DNA of 64,000 nt, taken from contig NZ_JADFFM010000001.1 in the NCBI RefSeq assembly GCF_015221995.1, positions 372,001 through 436,000 on the forward strand, read 5' to 3'. The notes below the pieces were generated by a model. It saw nothing but the letters and a program-made list of their open reading frames with translations, was not told the origin of the DNA and did no database searches. Made by a program: the position numbers and the translations under genes. Origin of the DNA: Mucilaginibacter boryungensis. Its GTDB lineage: Bacteria > Bacteroidota > Bacteroidia > Sphingobacteriales > Sphingobacteriaceae. Of the stretch, positions 9,769 to 19,275 are shown piece after piece (the first letter of the stretch is position 1; every line of letters begins with the position of its first letter).

Positions 9769-10515
9769 ATGTTCGGTCTTTTTAAAAAGAAAGAAAAGTT
9801 AAAAAAGGCAATCACCTTCGATTACAGCACGCTGCAAGTGGATATGCATTCGCATATATTGCCGGGCATTGATGATGGTGCGCAAAACCCTGAAGAATCT
9901 ATTTACCTGATCAGGAAAATGATGGAGCTTGGCATAAAGAAAATTATTGCCACGCCGCACATTATGATAGATTACTACCGGAACACGCCCGAAACTATTA
10001 ACGGTGCTTTAGCTGTTTTAAAAGAAGAATTAGTAAAAGAAGGCATTGATATAGTTGTGGAGGCAGCCGCCGAGCACTATTTTGATGAAACCTTTGAAGC
10101 CCGTGTTGACGCTGATGGCCTGATGGTAATGAAAGGTGGCTATGTACTATTCGAGTTTTCTTTTATAAGCAAACCACCCAATATGATCCCTGTTGTACAG
10201 AAACTTTTGGATAAGGGATATAAACCGATATTAGCACATCCGGAAAGATATTCATATTTAACTATAGATGAATTGCGTAACCTGCGCAGTTGGGGCTGTT
10301 GTCTGCAACTTAACACAATATCGTTAACAGGCTATTACGGGCCGGAAGCCAAAAGGATAGCAGAAACGCTGGTAGATAACCAAATGGTTGATTTTATATC
10401 CAGCGATATGCACCATCCGCGGCATGCCGAAGCGTTTAAACGGGCATTACTAATGCCCTACCTTGAAAAATTGATAGCTGAGGATTACCCGTTAAAGAAT
10501 ACACTGCTTTTATAA
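9769..10515 (+). CDS. CpsB/YwqE-type tyrosine-protein phosphatase (PHP fold)
   Basis: A 248-residue protein with metal-binding PHP motifs DMHSHILPGIDDGAQ near residue 25, ATPHIM near 61, ILAHPERY near 154 and SSDMHHPRH near 207. This matches manganese-dependent phosphatases (CpsB, Wzb-like YwqE) that dephosphorylate the BY-kinase controlling polysaccharide chain length. The start lies 2 bp after the rfbB stop, so it ends the nucleotide-sugar operon, and the context supports a role in capsule or exopolysaccharide control. No BY-kinase is visible here. Confidence 0.85.
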   Translation: MFGLFKKKEKLKKAITFDYSTLQVDMHSHILPGIDDGAQNPEESIYLIRKMMELGIKKIIATPHIMIDYYRNTPETINGALAVLKEELVKEGIDIVVEAAAEHYFDETFEARVDADGLMVMKGGYVLFEFSFISKPPNMIPVVQKLLDKGYKPILAHPERYSYLTIDELRNLRSWGCCLQLNTISLTGYYGPEAKRIAETLVDNQMVDFISSDMHHPRHAEAFKRALLMPYLEKLIAEDYPLKNTLLL

Positions 10516-10606
10516 TGTGCAGATATGCAAATGTGCTTATGTGCAGATGATTGATTATTAAATCATAGGATCATTCGAATATCCACTCATTTGCACATTA
10601 GCAACT
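10515..10606. repeat. Degenerate gtgcaRat repeat array with inverted right half
   Basis: Between two convergent genes the plus strand reads gtgcagatatgcaaatgtgc and then another gtgcagatga. The right side contains tcatttgcacattagca, which is the complement of the same unit. The result is a loose inverted array of a short gtgcaRat word. I recognise this style of intergenic repeat from Sphingobacteriaceae. It may act as a bidirectional terminator. Confidence 0.5.
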
Positions 10607-11843
10607 ACTCGTACCTTAAAGCTTCCACCGGGTCAAGTCCTGCTGCTTTTTTTGCCGGGTAGTAGCCTGAAAGCAGGCCAATACCGGTACAAAGCGCTAT
10701 GGCACAAAATAGCCATACCCAGGGTACAATAAATGTCCCGCTAATTTGTACAGCAATCAGGTTGCCCACGCCCATGCCCAAAAGTATGCCGCCTACACCG
10801 CCTATCAGGCATATTACTACCGCCTCAATTAAGAATTGTTTGCGAATAATAGCCGGTGTTGCCCCAATGGCTTTACGTACCCCAATTTCTCGGGTACGTT
10901 CGGTAACCGATACCAGCATAATATTCATTAAGCCAATAGCGGCACCTATTAAGGTGATTAACCCTATGCCAAAGCCGGCGGCTTGTATCCCATTTAACTG
11001 GCTGGATAACTGCTGTTGCAGCGAGTCGCTGCGTGTTATTTCAAAATTATCGTCCTGTCCCATGCGTAATCCGCGTATGTTGCGAAAAAGCGATGTTGCT
11101 TCGCCGGTTGCCGCATCCTGCTCGGCTGCGCTGCCAACCATAACCGATATGGTGTAAGTTGGATTTTTATTAGTGGTAATTTGCTTGGCTTTGTAAAGCG
11201 GGATGATACATAGCTGGTCGCCGCCAAAACCCGAGCTTGAACCTTTAACCTTACATAAGCCAATAACCCTGAATTTGTTGGCGCCTAATAGTATCATTTT
11301 ATTAATAGGGTCGCCATCTTTAAACAAGCGGTTTTTTATCTCATCGCCAATAATAACAACGTTAGCGCCATGTTCAAGTTCGGATTGCGAGAAATTACGG
11401 CCGGACGCCAGCAGGAAGCCCCCGGTAAGCAGGTAATTTTCATCGCCGCCTAAAATAGATATGTTGGGGTTGGTTTTTTGATCGCCATATTTAACGGTAG
11501 CCGCAAAAGAAGCATAGGTATTTACAGAAACAGTGGCCGGAATTTTAAGTCGTTGTTTAAAACGTACGGCCTGTTCATAGGTTATGGGCGCATACACCTT
11601 GGCCCTGCCACCGCCAAATTTTATACCTGTACCACGGTTGCGTATAGTAAAAGCATTAGCGCCCATGCGCGAAAAAGTATCAGTAGTGAATTGGCGAATA
11701 CCTTCAATCGCGGTTAATATACCTACCAGGGCAGTAATACCAATGGCAATAATAAGGGCTGTAAGCGAGGTGCGTAACCTGTTGCCACCTATTGATTGCA
11801 GCGCAATTGCCACGTTTTCCCTGAATGTTGTTTTTACCGCCAT
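10605..11843 (-). CDS. ABC transporter permease, MacB/FtsX type
   Basis: A 412-residue membrane protein with one N-terminal transmembrane helix (residues 22-46, [14 protein letters not shown]), a large periplasmic MacB-PCD domain and a three-helix FtsX domain at the C-terminus. The [25 protein letters not shown] block is the family signature. Such permeases work with a cytoplasmic ATPase in export or in relaying force to periplasmic partners. No ATPase or membrane-fusion partner is adjacent, so its transport role is unknown. It converges with the PHP phosphatase gene. Confidence 0.85.
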   Translation of the reverse strand: MAVKTTFRENVAIALQSIGGNRLRTSLTALIIAIGITALVGILTAIEGIRQFTTDTFSRMGANAFTIRNRGTGIKFGGGRAKVYAPITYEQAVRFKQRLKIPATVSVNTYASFAATVKYGDQKTNPNISILGGDENYLLTGGFLLASGRNFSQSELEHGANVVIIGDEIKNRLFKDGDPINKMILLGANKFRVIGLCKVKGSSSGFGGDQLCIIPLYKAKQITTNKNPTYTISVMVGSAAEQDAATGEATSLFRNIRGLRMGQDDNFEITRSDSLQQQLSSQLNGIQAAGFGIGLITLIGAAIGLMNIMLVSVTERTREIGVRKAIGATPAIIRKQFLIEAVVICLIGGVGGILLGMGVGNLIAVQISGTFIVPWVWLFCAIALCTGIGLLSGYYPAKKAAGLDPVEALRYE

Positions 11844-11930
11844 ATTATAAAGATAGTGAAATCACGGGATTTAGACTGTGGTGCAGGCCCCTTTGTTACA
11901 GCTGAAGTATTTTAAATAATTGCCATAACA

Positions 11931-11962
11931 TTTGTGCAAATACACCGTATTATGTAACTTGT
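11931..11962 (+). promoter_or_regulatory. Probable sigma-A promoter of the TlpA-like gene
   Basis: TTTG at 11931-11934, a 20-bp spacer, then TAACTTGT at 11955-11962. This is the Bacteroidota arrangement TTTG-N19/20-TAnnTTTG with a weak last part. It lies 27 bp before the ATG. Confidence 0.45.
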
Positions 11963-11989
11963 AAAACCTAAATAAGGAATCACACCAAA

Positions 11990-12730
11990 ATGAAAAAGGT
12001 CATTATTCTTACCATCCTGTTATTAGCAGTTATTATTGCACAGGCACAAACCACAAACACCGCGAGGCCAAAACTGGATCAAAATAGCATTGTAAAAGAC
12101 TCATCAGGGATGGTCTATCCCTATGTAATATGGCAAAAAATGCTGCAAAGCGGTGATTACGCTATGAAGAGTCGTCCGATGATGAAAGATGGTAAACCTG
12201 ATTACAGCGAATGGGAGTTTATGATAGTGCCGCAAACTGCACAGCAAAAGGCCGAAAAGTTTGCCCGCATGCCACGCCCGGCGGACAGCAAGTTTTTTAC
12301 TACAGGCGAAACTATTAAGCCATTTAAAGTACATGATATTAACGGAAAAAAGGTGGAAGCTAAGGACTGGGCCGGCAAAACAGTAGTGCTGAATTACTGG
12401 TTTATTGGCTGTCCGCCATGCCGTGCAGAGATACCCGACCTGAACAAACTTGCCTTAAAATATAAAGACAACCCCAATGTGATATTTATAGCCATAGCGT
12501 TAGACCAGGATTATGATGTAGTCGATTTTATAAAAAAGAACCCCTTGGCTTATCATGTAGTGGGCGATGGGCGTTATTTTGCCGATATGTTCAAAATTCA
12601 TTTATATCCAACCAATGTGGTGATAGATAAACAAGGCAAAGTACAACTGCATTATTCAGGCGGTTACCAAAACGGGCCTTATTGGCTGGATAAAACTATA
12701 CAGGAAAGCGAAAAAAGCACGTCATTATAA
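11990..12730 (+). CDS. TlpA-like periplasmic thioredoxin-fold protein
   Basis: A 246-residue protein with a signal peptide (residues 1-20, ending IAQAQ). The C-terminal half (from about residue 105) is an AhpC/TSA-thioredoxin fold with the redox motif CPPC at 141-144 in WFIGCPPCRAEIPDL, and the cis-Pro region LYPTNVVIDKQG. The N-terminal half is unassigned. It probably acts as a periplasmic thiol reductase. A terminator follows immediately. Confidence 0.8.
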   Translation: MKKVIILTILLLAVIIAQAQTTNTARPKLDQNSIVKDSSGMVYPYVIWQKMLQSGDYAMKSRPMMKDGKPDYSEWEFMIVPQTAQQKAEKFARMPRPADSKFFTTGETIKPFKVHDINGKKVEAKDWAGKTVVLNYWFIGCPPCRAEIPDLNKLALKYKDNPNVIFIAIALDQDYDVVDFIKKNPLAYHVVGDGRYFADMFKIHLYPTNVVIDKQGKVQLHYSGGYQNGPYWLDKTIQESEKSTSL

Positions 12731-12733
12731 AAC

Positions 12734-12764
12734 AAAAACGGCCCCGAATTTCGGGGCCGTTTTT
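12734..12764. terminator. Strong bidirectional rho-independent terminator
   Basis: Arms acggccccgaa (12738-12748) and ttcggggccgt (12750-12760) are perfect complements, flanked by an A run on the left and a T run on the right. It serves both convergent genes, the TlpA-like gene and the IscA-like gene. Confidence 0.9.
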
Positions 12765-12791
12765 GTTTATCGTATATATTCTGCAAAATAT

Positions 12792-13145
12792 TTATACCGA
12801 GAATGATGTGCCGCAGCCACAGGTGCTGGCCGCGTTAGGGTTATTAAAGGTAAAACCGCGCGAATTCAGGCCGTCCTGCCAATCTATTTGCATGCCGGCT
12901 AAATAAAGGCCGTGTGCTTTGTGCATATAAACCTTCACACCGTTTATCAAATACTCCTGGTCGCCGTCCTTTTTCTGGTCGAAGCCTAAAACATAGCTCA
13001 TGCCCGAGCAGCCACCACCTTCAACACCAACACGTAAGCCAAAATCGTCACCCAGGTCCTGCTGATCTTTCAATTTATGGATTTCCTTTACTGCACCTTC
13101 TGTAAAGCTGACAGGCGCCATCGCAGTTTCAACAACAGTACTCAT
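12792..13145 (-). CDS. IscA/HesB-type iron-sulfur assembly protein
   Basis: I choose the ATG at 13145 (MSTVVETAMAPVSFTEGAV), giving 117 residues; the longer frame needs a TTG at 13169. It is an A-type carrier with the three conserved cysteines: one in GGCSGMSYVLGF and two in the C-terminal CGCGTSFSV. Such proteins hand iron-sulfur clusters to apo-enzymes. No SUF genes are adjacent, so it stands alone, convergent with the TlpA-like gene. Confidence 0.9.
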   Translation of the reverse strand: MSTVVETAMAPVSFTEGAVKEIHKLKDQQDLGDDFGLRVGVEGGGCSGMSYVLGFDQKKDGDQEYLINGVKVYMHKAHGLYLAGMQIDWQDGLNSRGFTFNNPNAASTCGCGTSFSV

Positions 13146-13242
13146 CTTAATTTTAATTAATGTGTTCAAATATAAGGTAAAATGTCCAAATTTGCTCCCG
13201 CAAACCTATTTATGACCCCTGCTTAACATTTTATAAACAGCC

Positions 13243-13773
13243 ATGATGATCTATTCGTTTTTATTAGAGGTATTGAAATTTACTTTAGCAGGGATAGGAA
13301 TTGTAATGGTAGCGTTTTACATGGCCAAACCCTACCTGGAAAACCGGGAAAAACTGCAATTGCTGGATCTGAAAAAATCGGCATCGGCGCAAACCCTGCC
13401 ACTGCGTTTACAGGCTTATGAAAGGGTGGTGCTATTAATAGACCGTGTTAACCCCGCTAATTTATTACCCCGCTTAAATGCTACAGCTTATACCGCTGCC
13501 GAATTGCATAGTATAATAGTAAGCGAAGTGCGTAACGAGTTTCAGCATAACGTTACCCAGCAGCTTTATGTGAGCGGCCGTGCATGGCAACTGGTAAAAC
13601 GGATAAAAGACGATACCCTTAACCTGGTTAACAATGTTTCCAAAAGCCTGCCCGAGGGATCAAGCGGGCTGGATTTTAGCCGCGCTATCCTATCGCACCT
13701 GAGCAAGCTGGAGGCCGACCCCTATGATACGGCTGTAAGCATGATCCGTACGGACCTGGAAGAATTATTTTAA
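13243..13773 (+). CDS. Conserved membrane-anchored protein of unknown function
   Basis: A 176-residue protein with one N-terminal transmembrane helix (residues 4-27, [20 protein letters not shown]) and a mainly helical cytoplasmic part ([34 protein letters not shown]). I believe this kind of protein sits beside the methylmalonyl-CoA mutase gene in related genomes, but I cannot assign a function. The mutase gene begins 2 bp after its stop, so the two are almost certainly cotranscribed. Confidence 0.75.
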   Translation: MMIYSFLLEVLKFTLAGIGIVMVAFYMAKPYLENREKLQLLDLKKSASAQTLPLRLQAYERVVLLIDRVNPANLLPRLNATAYTAAELHSIIVSEVRNEFQHNVTQQLYVSGRAWQLVKRIKDDTLNLVNNVSKSLPEGSSGLDFSRAILSHLSKLEADPYDTAVSMIRTDLEELF

Positions 13774-13775
13774 TT

Positions 13776-15326
13776 ATGGCCGAAGAAAAACGCGTTGATA
13801 CCACATCGGGTATTGTAATTAAGGAAGTTTATACCGAACCATCGGGCATGAATGAGTTGCCCGGGCAATTTCCGTATACCCGCGGTATTCAAAAAGATAT
13901 GTACCGCGGCCGCTTATGGACCATGCGGCAATATGCCGGGTTTTCAACCGCTGCCGAATCAAATAAACGCTATCATTACTTATTAAGCCAGGGTACTATG
14001 GGCTTATCTGTAGCGTTTGACCTGCCTACGCAAATAGGCTACGATTCAGACCATGCCATGGCAGAAGGTGAGGTGGGCAAAGTTGGCGTAGCGATAGATT
14101 CATTGAAAGATATGGAAACGCTGTTTAATGGTATCGAACTGCAAAAAATAACCACCAGCATGACCATCAATGCCACGGCGCCTATATTATTGGCCATGTA
14201 CATCGCACTGGCCAAAAAACAGGGTGCCGATCTGAAGCTGTTATCCGGTACTATCCAAAACGATATACTAAAGGAATACGCGGCGCGCGGTACTTATATA
14301 TACCCGCCAACACAGTCTATGCGGTTAATTACCGATGTATTTGAATATTGCAGTAAGGAGGTGCCTAAGTGGAACACCATATCCATATCAGGCTACCATA
14401 TCCGTGAAGCAGGGTCAACTGCGGTACAGGAATTGGCTTTTACTTTGGCTAACGGTAAAGCTTATTTAAAGGCCGCGCTGGAAAAAGGTTTAGATATTAA
14501 CATATTTGCCCGCCGTTTATCTTTTTTCTTCAACTGCCACAATAACTTTTTTGAGGAGATAGCTAAGTTCCGTGCTGCCCGCCGCATGTGGGCGCATATT
14601 ACTGCCGGGTTGGGCGCTACCCACCCCGATGCGCAAAAGCTGCGTTTCCATACCCAAACAGGCGGATCGACACTTACGGCGCAGCAGCCTTATAATAATA
14701 TAGTACGTGTAAGTAACCAGGCCATGGCCGCAGTACTGGGCGGCACACAATCGCTGCATACCAATGGGTACGATGAAGCCTTATCCTTACCAACCGAGGC
14801 AGCAGCCAAGATAGCTTTGCGCACCCAGCAGATCATCGCTTTTGAAAGCGGGGTGACCGATACGGTCGATCCGCTGGCAGGATCGTACTTTATTGAGGCG
14901 CTGACAGACGAGATGGAGGCTGCGGCCAAAATATATATAGACAGGATTGACGCCATGGGCGGATCGGTAAAAGCTATTGAGCAGGATTATATCCAGCAGG
15001 AGATAGGCCGCGCGGCATATGCTTACCAAACTGCCATTGAAACAGGCGAGCGGATAATTGTAGGCGTAAATAAATTTACCCAGCCCGAAGAAGACCACGG
15101 CGACGTATTTAGGGTTGATGATACCATTCGCAAGCAGCAATCGGCTCAAATTGAAGCCCTTAAAAATAGCCGTGACAACACCATTGTAGCCTCCAATTTG
15201 GCCCGGTTAAAAGAGGCCGCAAAAGGCACTGAAAACCTGATGCCTTTTATCCTTGAAGCGGTAGAAAATTATGCCACCTTAGGCGAGGTTTCAGACGCCC
15301 TTCGCGAGGTGTTTGGCGAGTATTAA
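13776..15326 (+). CDS. Methylmalonyl-CoA mutase, catalytic (large) subunit without B12 domain
   Basis: A 516-residue protein covering the acyl-CoA mutase TIM barrel: [20 protein letters not shown] near residue 32, [14 protein letters not shown] near 81, [11 protein letters not shown] near 156, [12 protein letters not shown] near 205, [18 protein letters not shown] near 290 and [19 protein letters not shown] near 360. The Tyr in MRQYAGFS fits methylmalonyl- rather than isobutyryl-CoA mutase. There is no C-terminal cobalamin domain (no DxHxxG), so a separate B12-binding subunit must be encoded elsewhere, as in archaeal-type enzymes. It acts in the propionyl-CoA to succinyl-CoA route. Confidence 0.88.
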   Translation: MAEEKRVDTTSGIVIKEVYTEPSGMNELPGQFPYTRGIQKDMYRGRLWTMRQYAGFSTAAESNKRYHYLLSQGTMGLSVAFDLPTQIGYDSDHAMAEGEVGKVGVAIDSLKDMETLFNGIELQKITTSMTINATAPILLAMYIALAKKQGADLKLLSGTIQNDILKEYAARGTYIYPPTQSMRLITDVFEYCSKEVPKWNTISISGYHIREAGSTAVQELAFTLANGKAYLKAALEKGLDINIFARRLSFFFNCHNNFFEEIAKFRAARRMWAHITAGLGATHPDAQKLRFHTQTGGSTLTAQQPYNNIVRVSNQAMAAVLGGTQSLHTNGYDEALSLPTEAAAKIALRTQQIIAFESGVTDTVDPLAGSYFIEALTDEMEAAAKIYIDRIDAMGGSVKAIEQDYIQQEIGRAAYAYQTAIETGERIIVGVNKFTQPEEDHGDVFRVDDTIRKQQSAQIEALKNSRDNTIVASNLARLKEAAKGTENLMPFILEAVENYATLGEVSDALREVFGEY

Positions 15327-15742
15327 AAGGCTGTATAACTGTACTTTACCCCGCGTTTTTTAAAGTAATTTTAGTATAACGAAAATATTTTATGGCACCT
15401 GTTTGTGTGTGTAAATAACTAATAATCAATAATTTATATTGATGGTTAAAATTGCATTGCCTGCAAATATCCCCAAAACAAATGTTGTTGCGCAATGTTA
15501 GTAACTTTGGGCGTTTTAACGCCGCGCGTTGTCAGCCAGTTATCAAAAACCGGCCTTTGTCAATGCCAATTTATCCACAAAAAACAGGGTAAAAACCCCC
15601 TCAGTTGGGCTGATTGAGACAATTAAAATTTATTTGAAATTTTAATTTTTTAATAGCTTTTTTTTTTGAATATTCGATGTTCCGTAACCGTCGCATCGAA
15701 AGCTTCTGTGAAGGGTGTAAATCAATATTTTAAGAAAACCGT
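15327..15742. other. 416-bp leader and regulatory region before dnaA
   Basis: No gene seen. It holds a TAACTTTG -7-like box at 15502-15509, a perfect DnaA box TTATCCACA at 15571-15579, a weaker box TTATCAAAA at 15540-15548, a very AT-rich tract at 15620-15672, and a hairpin (ttcgatg 15673-15679 with catcgaa 15694-15700) close to the dnaA start. This fits an autoregulated dnaA promoter with a long leader. With only one perfect box I do not call it oriC. Confidence 0.6.
15502..15579 (+). promoter_or_regulatory. Putative dnaA promoter with downstream DnaA box
   Basis: TAACTTTG at 15502-15509 matches TAnnTTTG. No good -33 TTTG is at the right distance. The consensus DnaA box TTATCCACA lies at 15571-15579, about 60 bp past the predicted transcription start, where bound DnaA could repress its own gene. 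Confidence 0.4.
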
Positions 15743-17170
15743 ATGGAAAAAACTTGTACTAACGTTTGGAATAGTTGTCTGCAAATCATTAAAGATAATA
15801 TCCCCGCCCAGAGTTTTAAGACCTGGTTCGAGCCTATAAAATCTTTAAGGCTGGAGGGCAGCATCCTGACGATACAGGTGCCAAGTTTGTTTTTTTATGA
15901 GTGGCTGGAAGAACACTATGTGGGCTTGCTGCGCAAAACCATAAAGAAACAACTGGGCGAGGACGGACGCTTAGAATATAACATTGTGGTAGAGCAATCA
16001 TCATCAAGTAAACCCTACACCACCAACATGCCAAGCAATGGCAATGGTGCAGAAGGTAAAAACCAATCGATGCCTATCCCTATTTCAATTAATAAGGATA
16101 TAAAGAACCCGTTTGTAATACCGGGTCTTAAAAAACTGAATGTAGACCCTCAGTTAAATCAGAACTATACCTTTGATAATTTTGTAGAAGGCGATTGTAA
16201 CCGCCTGGCCCGTTCGGCTGGCTACGCAGTAGCTGCTAAACCGGGGGGCACTTCATTTAACCCGCTTATGATTTATGGCGGCGTAGGTTTGGGCAAAACC
16301 CACCTGGCGCAGGCTATAGGGAACGAGATAAAACGCTCGCTGCCCGATAAAGTAGTATTATATGTAAGCTGCGAGAAATTTACCCAACAGTTTGTTGACG
16401 CGCTGAAACATAACAACATTAACGACTTTGTTAATTTTTACCAGGCCATTGATGTACTGATTATGGATGACGTACACAATTTTGCGGGTAAAGAGAAAAC
16501 ACAGGACTTTTTCTTCCATATATTTAACCACCTGCATCAAACCGGCAAACAGCTGATCATTACATCAGACAAAGCACCTAAAGACCTGGCTGGTTTGGAA
16601 GAACGTTTGCTGTCGCGTTTTAAATGGGGCCTCTCTGCCGATTTGCAGGTGCCCGATCTGGAAACCCGCATGGCTATCCTTAAAACCAAAGTTTATCAGG
16701 ATGGCATTGATTTGCCAAACGAGGTGTTGGAATACGTTGCCCACAACATTGATAACAATGTGCGCGAACTGGAAGGAGCCATGGTATCGTTACTGGCGCA
16801 ATCAACCCTTAACCGTAAGGAGATTGACCTGAACCTGGCTAAGCAAATGCTAAAGAACTTCATTAAAAACTCTACCAAGGAGATTTCGATGGAGTATATC
16901 CAGAACCTGGTATGCGAGTATTTTGAAGTACCTATTGAAATGGTAAAATCACAAACCCGCAAGCGCGAAATTGTTCAGGCACGCCAAATTTCAATGTACC
17001 TGGCTAAGGCACATACCAAAAGCTCATTAAAATCAATAGGCCATTTCTTTGGCGGCCGCGACCACTCAACCGTAATATACGCCTGCCAAACTGTGGAAGA
17101 CTTAATTGATACTGATAAAAAATTTAAAGGCTACGTTGCCGATATCCAAAAGAAACTTAAAATGTCGTAG
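15743..17170 (+). CDS. dnaA: Chromosomal replication initiator DnaA
   Basis: A 475-residue AAA+ protein that opens the replication origin. Domain I (residues 1-90) is followed by a short linker, the Walker A GGVGLGKTHLAQAIGNE near residue 180, Walker B VLIMDDVHNFAGKEKTQ near 240, the sensor and box VII region (ERLLSRFKWGL), and domain IV with the DnaA-box-reading signature GGRDHSTVIYAC near residue 445. All parts are intact and the length is normal. It is monocistronic, with a long leader and its own terminator. Confidence 0.97.
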   Translation: MEKTCTNVWNSCLQIIKDNIPAQSFKTWFEPIKSLRLEGSILTIQVPSLFFYEWLEEHYVGLLRKTIKKQLGEDGRLEYNIVVEQSSSSKPYTTNMPSNGNGAEGKNQSMPIPISINKDIKNPFVIPGLKKLNVDPQLNQNYTFDNFVEGDCNRLARSAGYAVAAKPGGTSFNPLMIYGGVGLGKTHLAQAIGNEIKRSLPDKVVLYVSCEKFTQQFVDALKHNNINDFVNFYQAIDVLIMDDVHNFAGKEKTQDFFFHIFNHLHQTGKQLIITSDKAPKDLAGLEERLLSRFKWGLSADLQVPDLETRMAILKTKVYQDGIDLPNEVLEYVAHNIDNNVRELEGAMVSLLAQSTLNRKEIDLNLAKQMLKNFIKNSTKEISMEYIQNLVCEYFEVPIEMVKSQTRKREIVQARQISMYLAKAHTKSSLKSIGHFFGGRDHSTVIYACQTVEDLIDTDKKFKGYVADIQKKLKMS

Positions 17171-17195
17171 ACCGACAACAACTATCACTCTTTTG

Positions 17196-17229
17196 AAAAA
17201 GCGATGTCCGAAAGGATGTCGCTTTTTTT
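17196..17229 (+). terminator. Rho-independent terminator of dnaA
   Basis: Arms aaagcgatgtcc (17198-17209) and ggatgtcgcttt (17214-17225) pair through 12 positions with two G-U pairs and a GAAA loop, followed by seven Ts. It rules out 17204 as a start for the next frame, since that codon would lie in the stem. Confidence 0.85.
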
Positions 17230-17314
17230 GTATGCTAAATTTGTCATTGCTGTAAGGGTTTATTATTCAAGATTGAAATTCCGAAATGCCAGATGGTCTG
17301 CGTATTTTTACCCC

Positions 17315-17953
17315 ATGTCATCTATTAAAATGTTTGTGAACAGCCTTATTGGCGAAAATACCTATATAGTTTACGACAACAGCGGCGAGTGTGCCATTAT
17401 CGATCCGGGAATGTATACTGCATTCGATCAGAACCAGGTAGTAAACTTTATCAGGAATAACGACCTTAGGCCCACCATACTGTTAAACACCCATTGCCAT
17501 TACGACCATGTATTAGGCAATAAATTCATATTTGATAATTATGGTTTAAAGCCGCAGTTTAACAAAGGCGAATTGGAACTATTGCTTGCAGCCCCGGCCT
17601 GGACAGCAGAGATGGGTATACAGTACGAGCCATCGCCTCTGCCGGAAGTGTTTTTGCCCGAGACCGGCACAGTAACTTTTGGTCAAACCACGTTCGAATT
17701 GATCTTCGCACCGGGCCATTCGCCCGCGCACCTGTGTTTTTATAATAAAAAGAAGAATTTTTTGGTAGGCGGCGATGTATTATTCAGGCGTAGCATTGGC
17801 CGCACCGATTTCCCCGGGGGCAGTCATGAATTATTGATCAGCAATATCCACGAAAAGCTATTTACCCTGCCCGAAGATTGTACGGTTTACCCCGGCCACG
17901 GCCCCGAAACTACTATCGGGTTTGAGAAACGGAATAATCCGTTTTTAACGTAA
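17315..17953 (+). CDS. MBL-fold metallo-hydrolase, glyoxalase II-like
   Basis: I start at the ATG at 17315 (MSSIKMFVNSLIGENTYIVY), giving 212 residues, because the longer frame begins inside the dnaA terminator. The metallo-beta-lactamase motif HCHYDHVLG is near residue 60, APGHSPAHLC near 134, GGDVLFRRSIGRTDFPGG near 153 and PGHGPETTIG near 195. These fit YcbL-like glyoxalase II or persulfide-type hydrolases with two metals. The substrate cannot be told from sequence. Confidence 0.85.
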   Translation: MSSIKMFVNSLIGENTYIVYDNSGECAIIDPGMYTAFDQNQVVNFIRNNDLRPTILLNTHCHYDHVLGNKFIFDNYGLKPQFNKGELELLLAAPAWTAEMGIQYEPSPLPEVFLPETGTVTFGQTTFELIFAPGHSPAHLCFYNKKKNFLVGGDVLFRRSIGRTDFPGGSHELLISNIHEKLFTLPEDCTVYPGHGPETTIGFEKRNNPFLT

Positions 17954-17955
17954 TG

Positions 17956-18019
17956 CCCCCTAACCCCCTAAAGGGGGAATAGAAGTATTTATTTACTTCC
18001 CCTTCAGGGGGTCGGGGGG
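17956..18019. repeat. C-rich/G-rich inverted intergenic repeat
   Basis: The left side ccccctaaccccctaaag and the right side cttcagggggtcgggggg are near-complements separated by an AT-rich centre. The unit itself also folds (cccccta with aaggggg). This is the common palindromic repeat style of this family, placed between a stop and the next promoter. Confidence 0.7.
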
Positions 18020-18024
18020 TTTTA

Positions 18025-18032
18025 TATCTTTG
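18025..18032 (+). promoter_or_regulatory. -7 box (TATCTTTG) before the LolC/E-type permease gene
   Basis: TATCTTTG fits TAnnTTTG exactly. The first possible start codon of the frame (TTG at 18030) lies inside it, which favours the second TTG at 18039 and a leaderless or nearly leaderless message. Confidence 0.45.
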
Positions 18033-18038
18033 CATATC

Positions 18039-19265
18039 TTGAATACCTCCATCTACATAGCTAAACGATATTTGTTCTCGCGCAAAAAAATGCACGCTAT
18101 CAATATTATATCGGGCATATCCATGCTTGGGGTGTTTGTGGGCAGCGCTGCATTAATTATTATCCTGTCAGCGTTTAACGGGTTAGAGAAAGTCATTTTA
18201 TCCCTGTACAGTAATTTTACGCCCGAAATAAGAATAGAACCACGCGAAGGAAAAACTTTCGACCCGAATACCGGCTACTTTAAAACCCTGCATAAGGATG
18301 TCCGTGTGCTTTCGTTTACCGAGGTATTGCAGGAGAAGGCCCTGATGCGTTATGGCGACAAACAATTTATTGGCACGATACAGGGTGTAACTGACGAGTT
18401 TTTACGAAACCCCCAGTTGGATAGTACTATTCAGGATGGTTCGTTTACCTTACATTCTGGCGGTGAGGATAGGGCTGTGATTGGTGCTATTGTGCAAAAT
18501 AGCTTAGGCGTAAATATTAACGATAGGTTTAGCGATCTGCAGATCTATTCGCCCCGGCGCAATGCGGTAAGTTCATTAAACCCATTGAATGAGTTTGTGG
18601 TGCGCAGCATTTCTCCCGCCGGCATTTTTTCCGTTCAGCAGGATTTTGACGATATTATGGTTACGCCCATTAGCTTCACCCGCGATCTGCTGGACGAGCC
18701 TACGCAGGTATCGGCTATCAATTTAAACTTTAAAAAAGGGACAGATTTAAAGCAGGCAGAAAAAGAGATCGCTCAAAAAGCAGGCAATAAATACATTATC
18801 AAAAACCGGATAGTACAAAATGCCGGGCTGTACAAAACTTTGAATTACGAGCGATGGTCTATTTATATGATCCTCACTTTCGTAGTAATTATTGCCATAT
18901 TTAATATTGTGGGCTCGCTTACTATGCTGGTAATGGATAAGCAAAAAGATATTGCCATTTTAACCAGCCTGGGCGCGGGCAAAAAATTAGTGCAGGGCAT
19001 ATTTTTTTATGAAGGTATGATGATATCCTTGTTTGGCTGCTTAGCCGGTTTGGTTGCAGGCTGGATATTTTGCATGGCACAGCAGCACTATGGCTTTATA
19101 AAAATGGGCAGCAAATTAACCGTAATGGATGCCTACCCCATAGCAATTAAGTTTATTGATTTTATTATTGTATTTTTAACTGTGAGCACAATTGCCGTAA
19201 TTGCATCGGGCATTAGCGCCAGGCTAAGTGTAAAAAGATTGGATGAGATAAAGCACGAATTATAA
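18039..19265 (+). CDS. LolC/LolE-type ABC permease (lipoprotein release)
   Basis: About 408 residues from a TTG at 18039 (NTSIYIAKRYLFSRKK). It has an N-terminal transmembrane helix (INIISGISMLGVFVGSAALII), a periplasmic domain of about 200 residues, and three C-terminal helices with IFNIVGSLTMLVMDKQKDIAILTSLGA, the FtsX signature. LolCE-type permeases extract lipoproteins from the inner membrane using the LolD ATPase; neither LolD nor another subunit is adjacent. The start is uncertain because no ATG is available before residue 25. Confidence 0.82.
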   Translation: MNTSIYIAKRYLFSRKKMHAINIISGISMLGVFVGSAALIIILSAFNGLEKVILSLYSNFTPEIRIEPREGKTFDPNTGYFKTLHKDVRVLSFTEVLQEKALMRYGDKQFIGTIQGVTDEFLRNPQLDSTIQDGSFTLHSGGEDRAVIGAIVQNSLGVNINDRFSDLQIYSPRRNAVSSLNPLNEFVVRSISPAGIFSVQQDFDDIMVTPISFTRDLLDEPTQVSAINLNFKKGTDLKQAEKEIAQKAGNKYIIKNRIVQNAGLYKTLNYERWSIYMILTFVVIIAIFNIVGSLTMLVMDKQKDIAILTSLGAGKKLVQGIFFYEGMMISLFGCLAGLVAGWIFCMAQQHYGFIKMGSKLTVMDAYPIAIKFIDFIIVFLTVSTIAVIASGISARLSVKRLDEIKHEL

Positions 19266-19275
19266 ACTTACCACA

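Noticed and set aside
15327..15742. Chromosomal origin oriC next to dnaA
   Set aside because: Only one perfect DnaA box and one weak box are present; no cluster of boxes. A self-regulated dnaA promoter explains it.
17204..17314. Longer start for the metallo-hydrolase
   Set aside because: The codon lies in the dnaA terminator stem, and the added 37 residues show no resemblance to the family.
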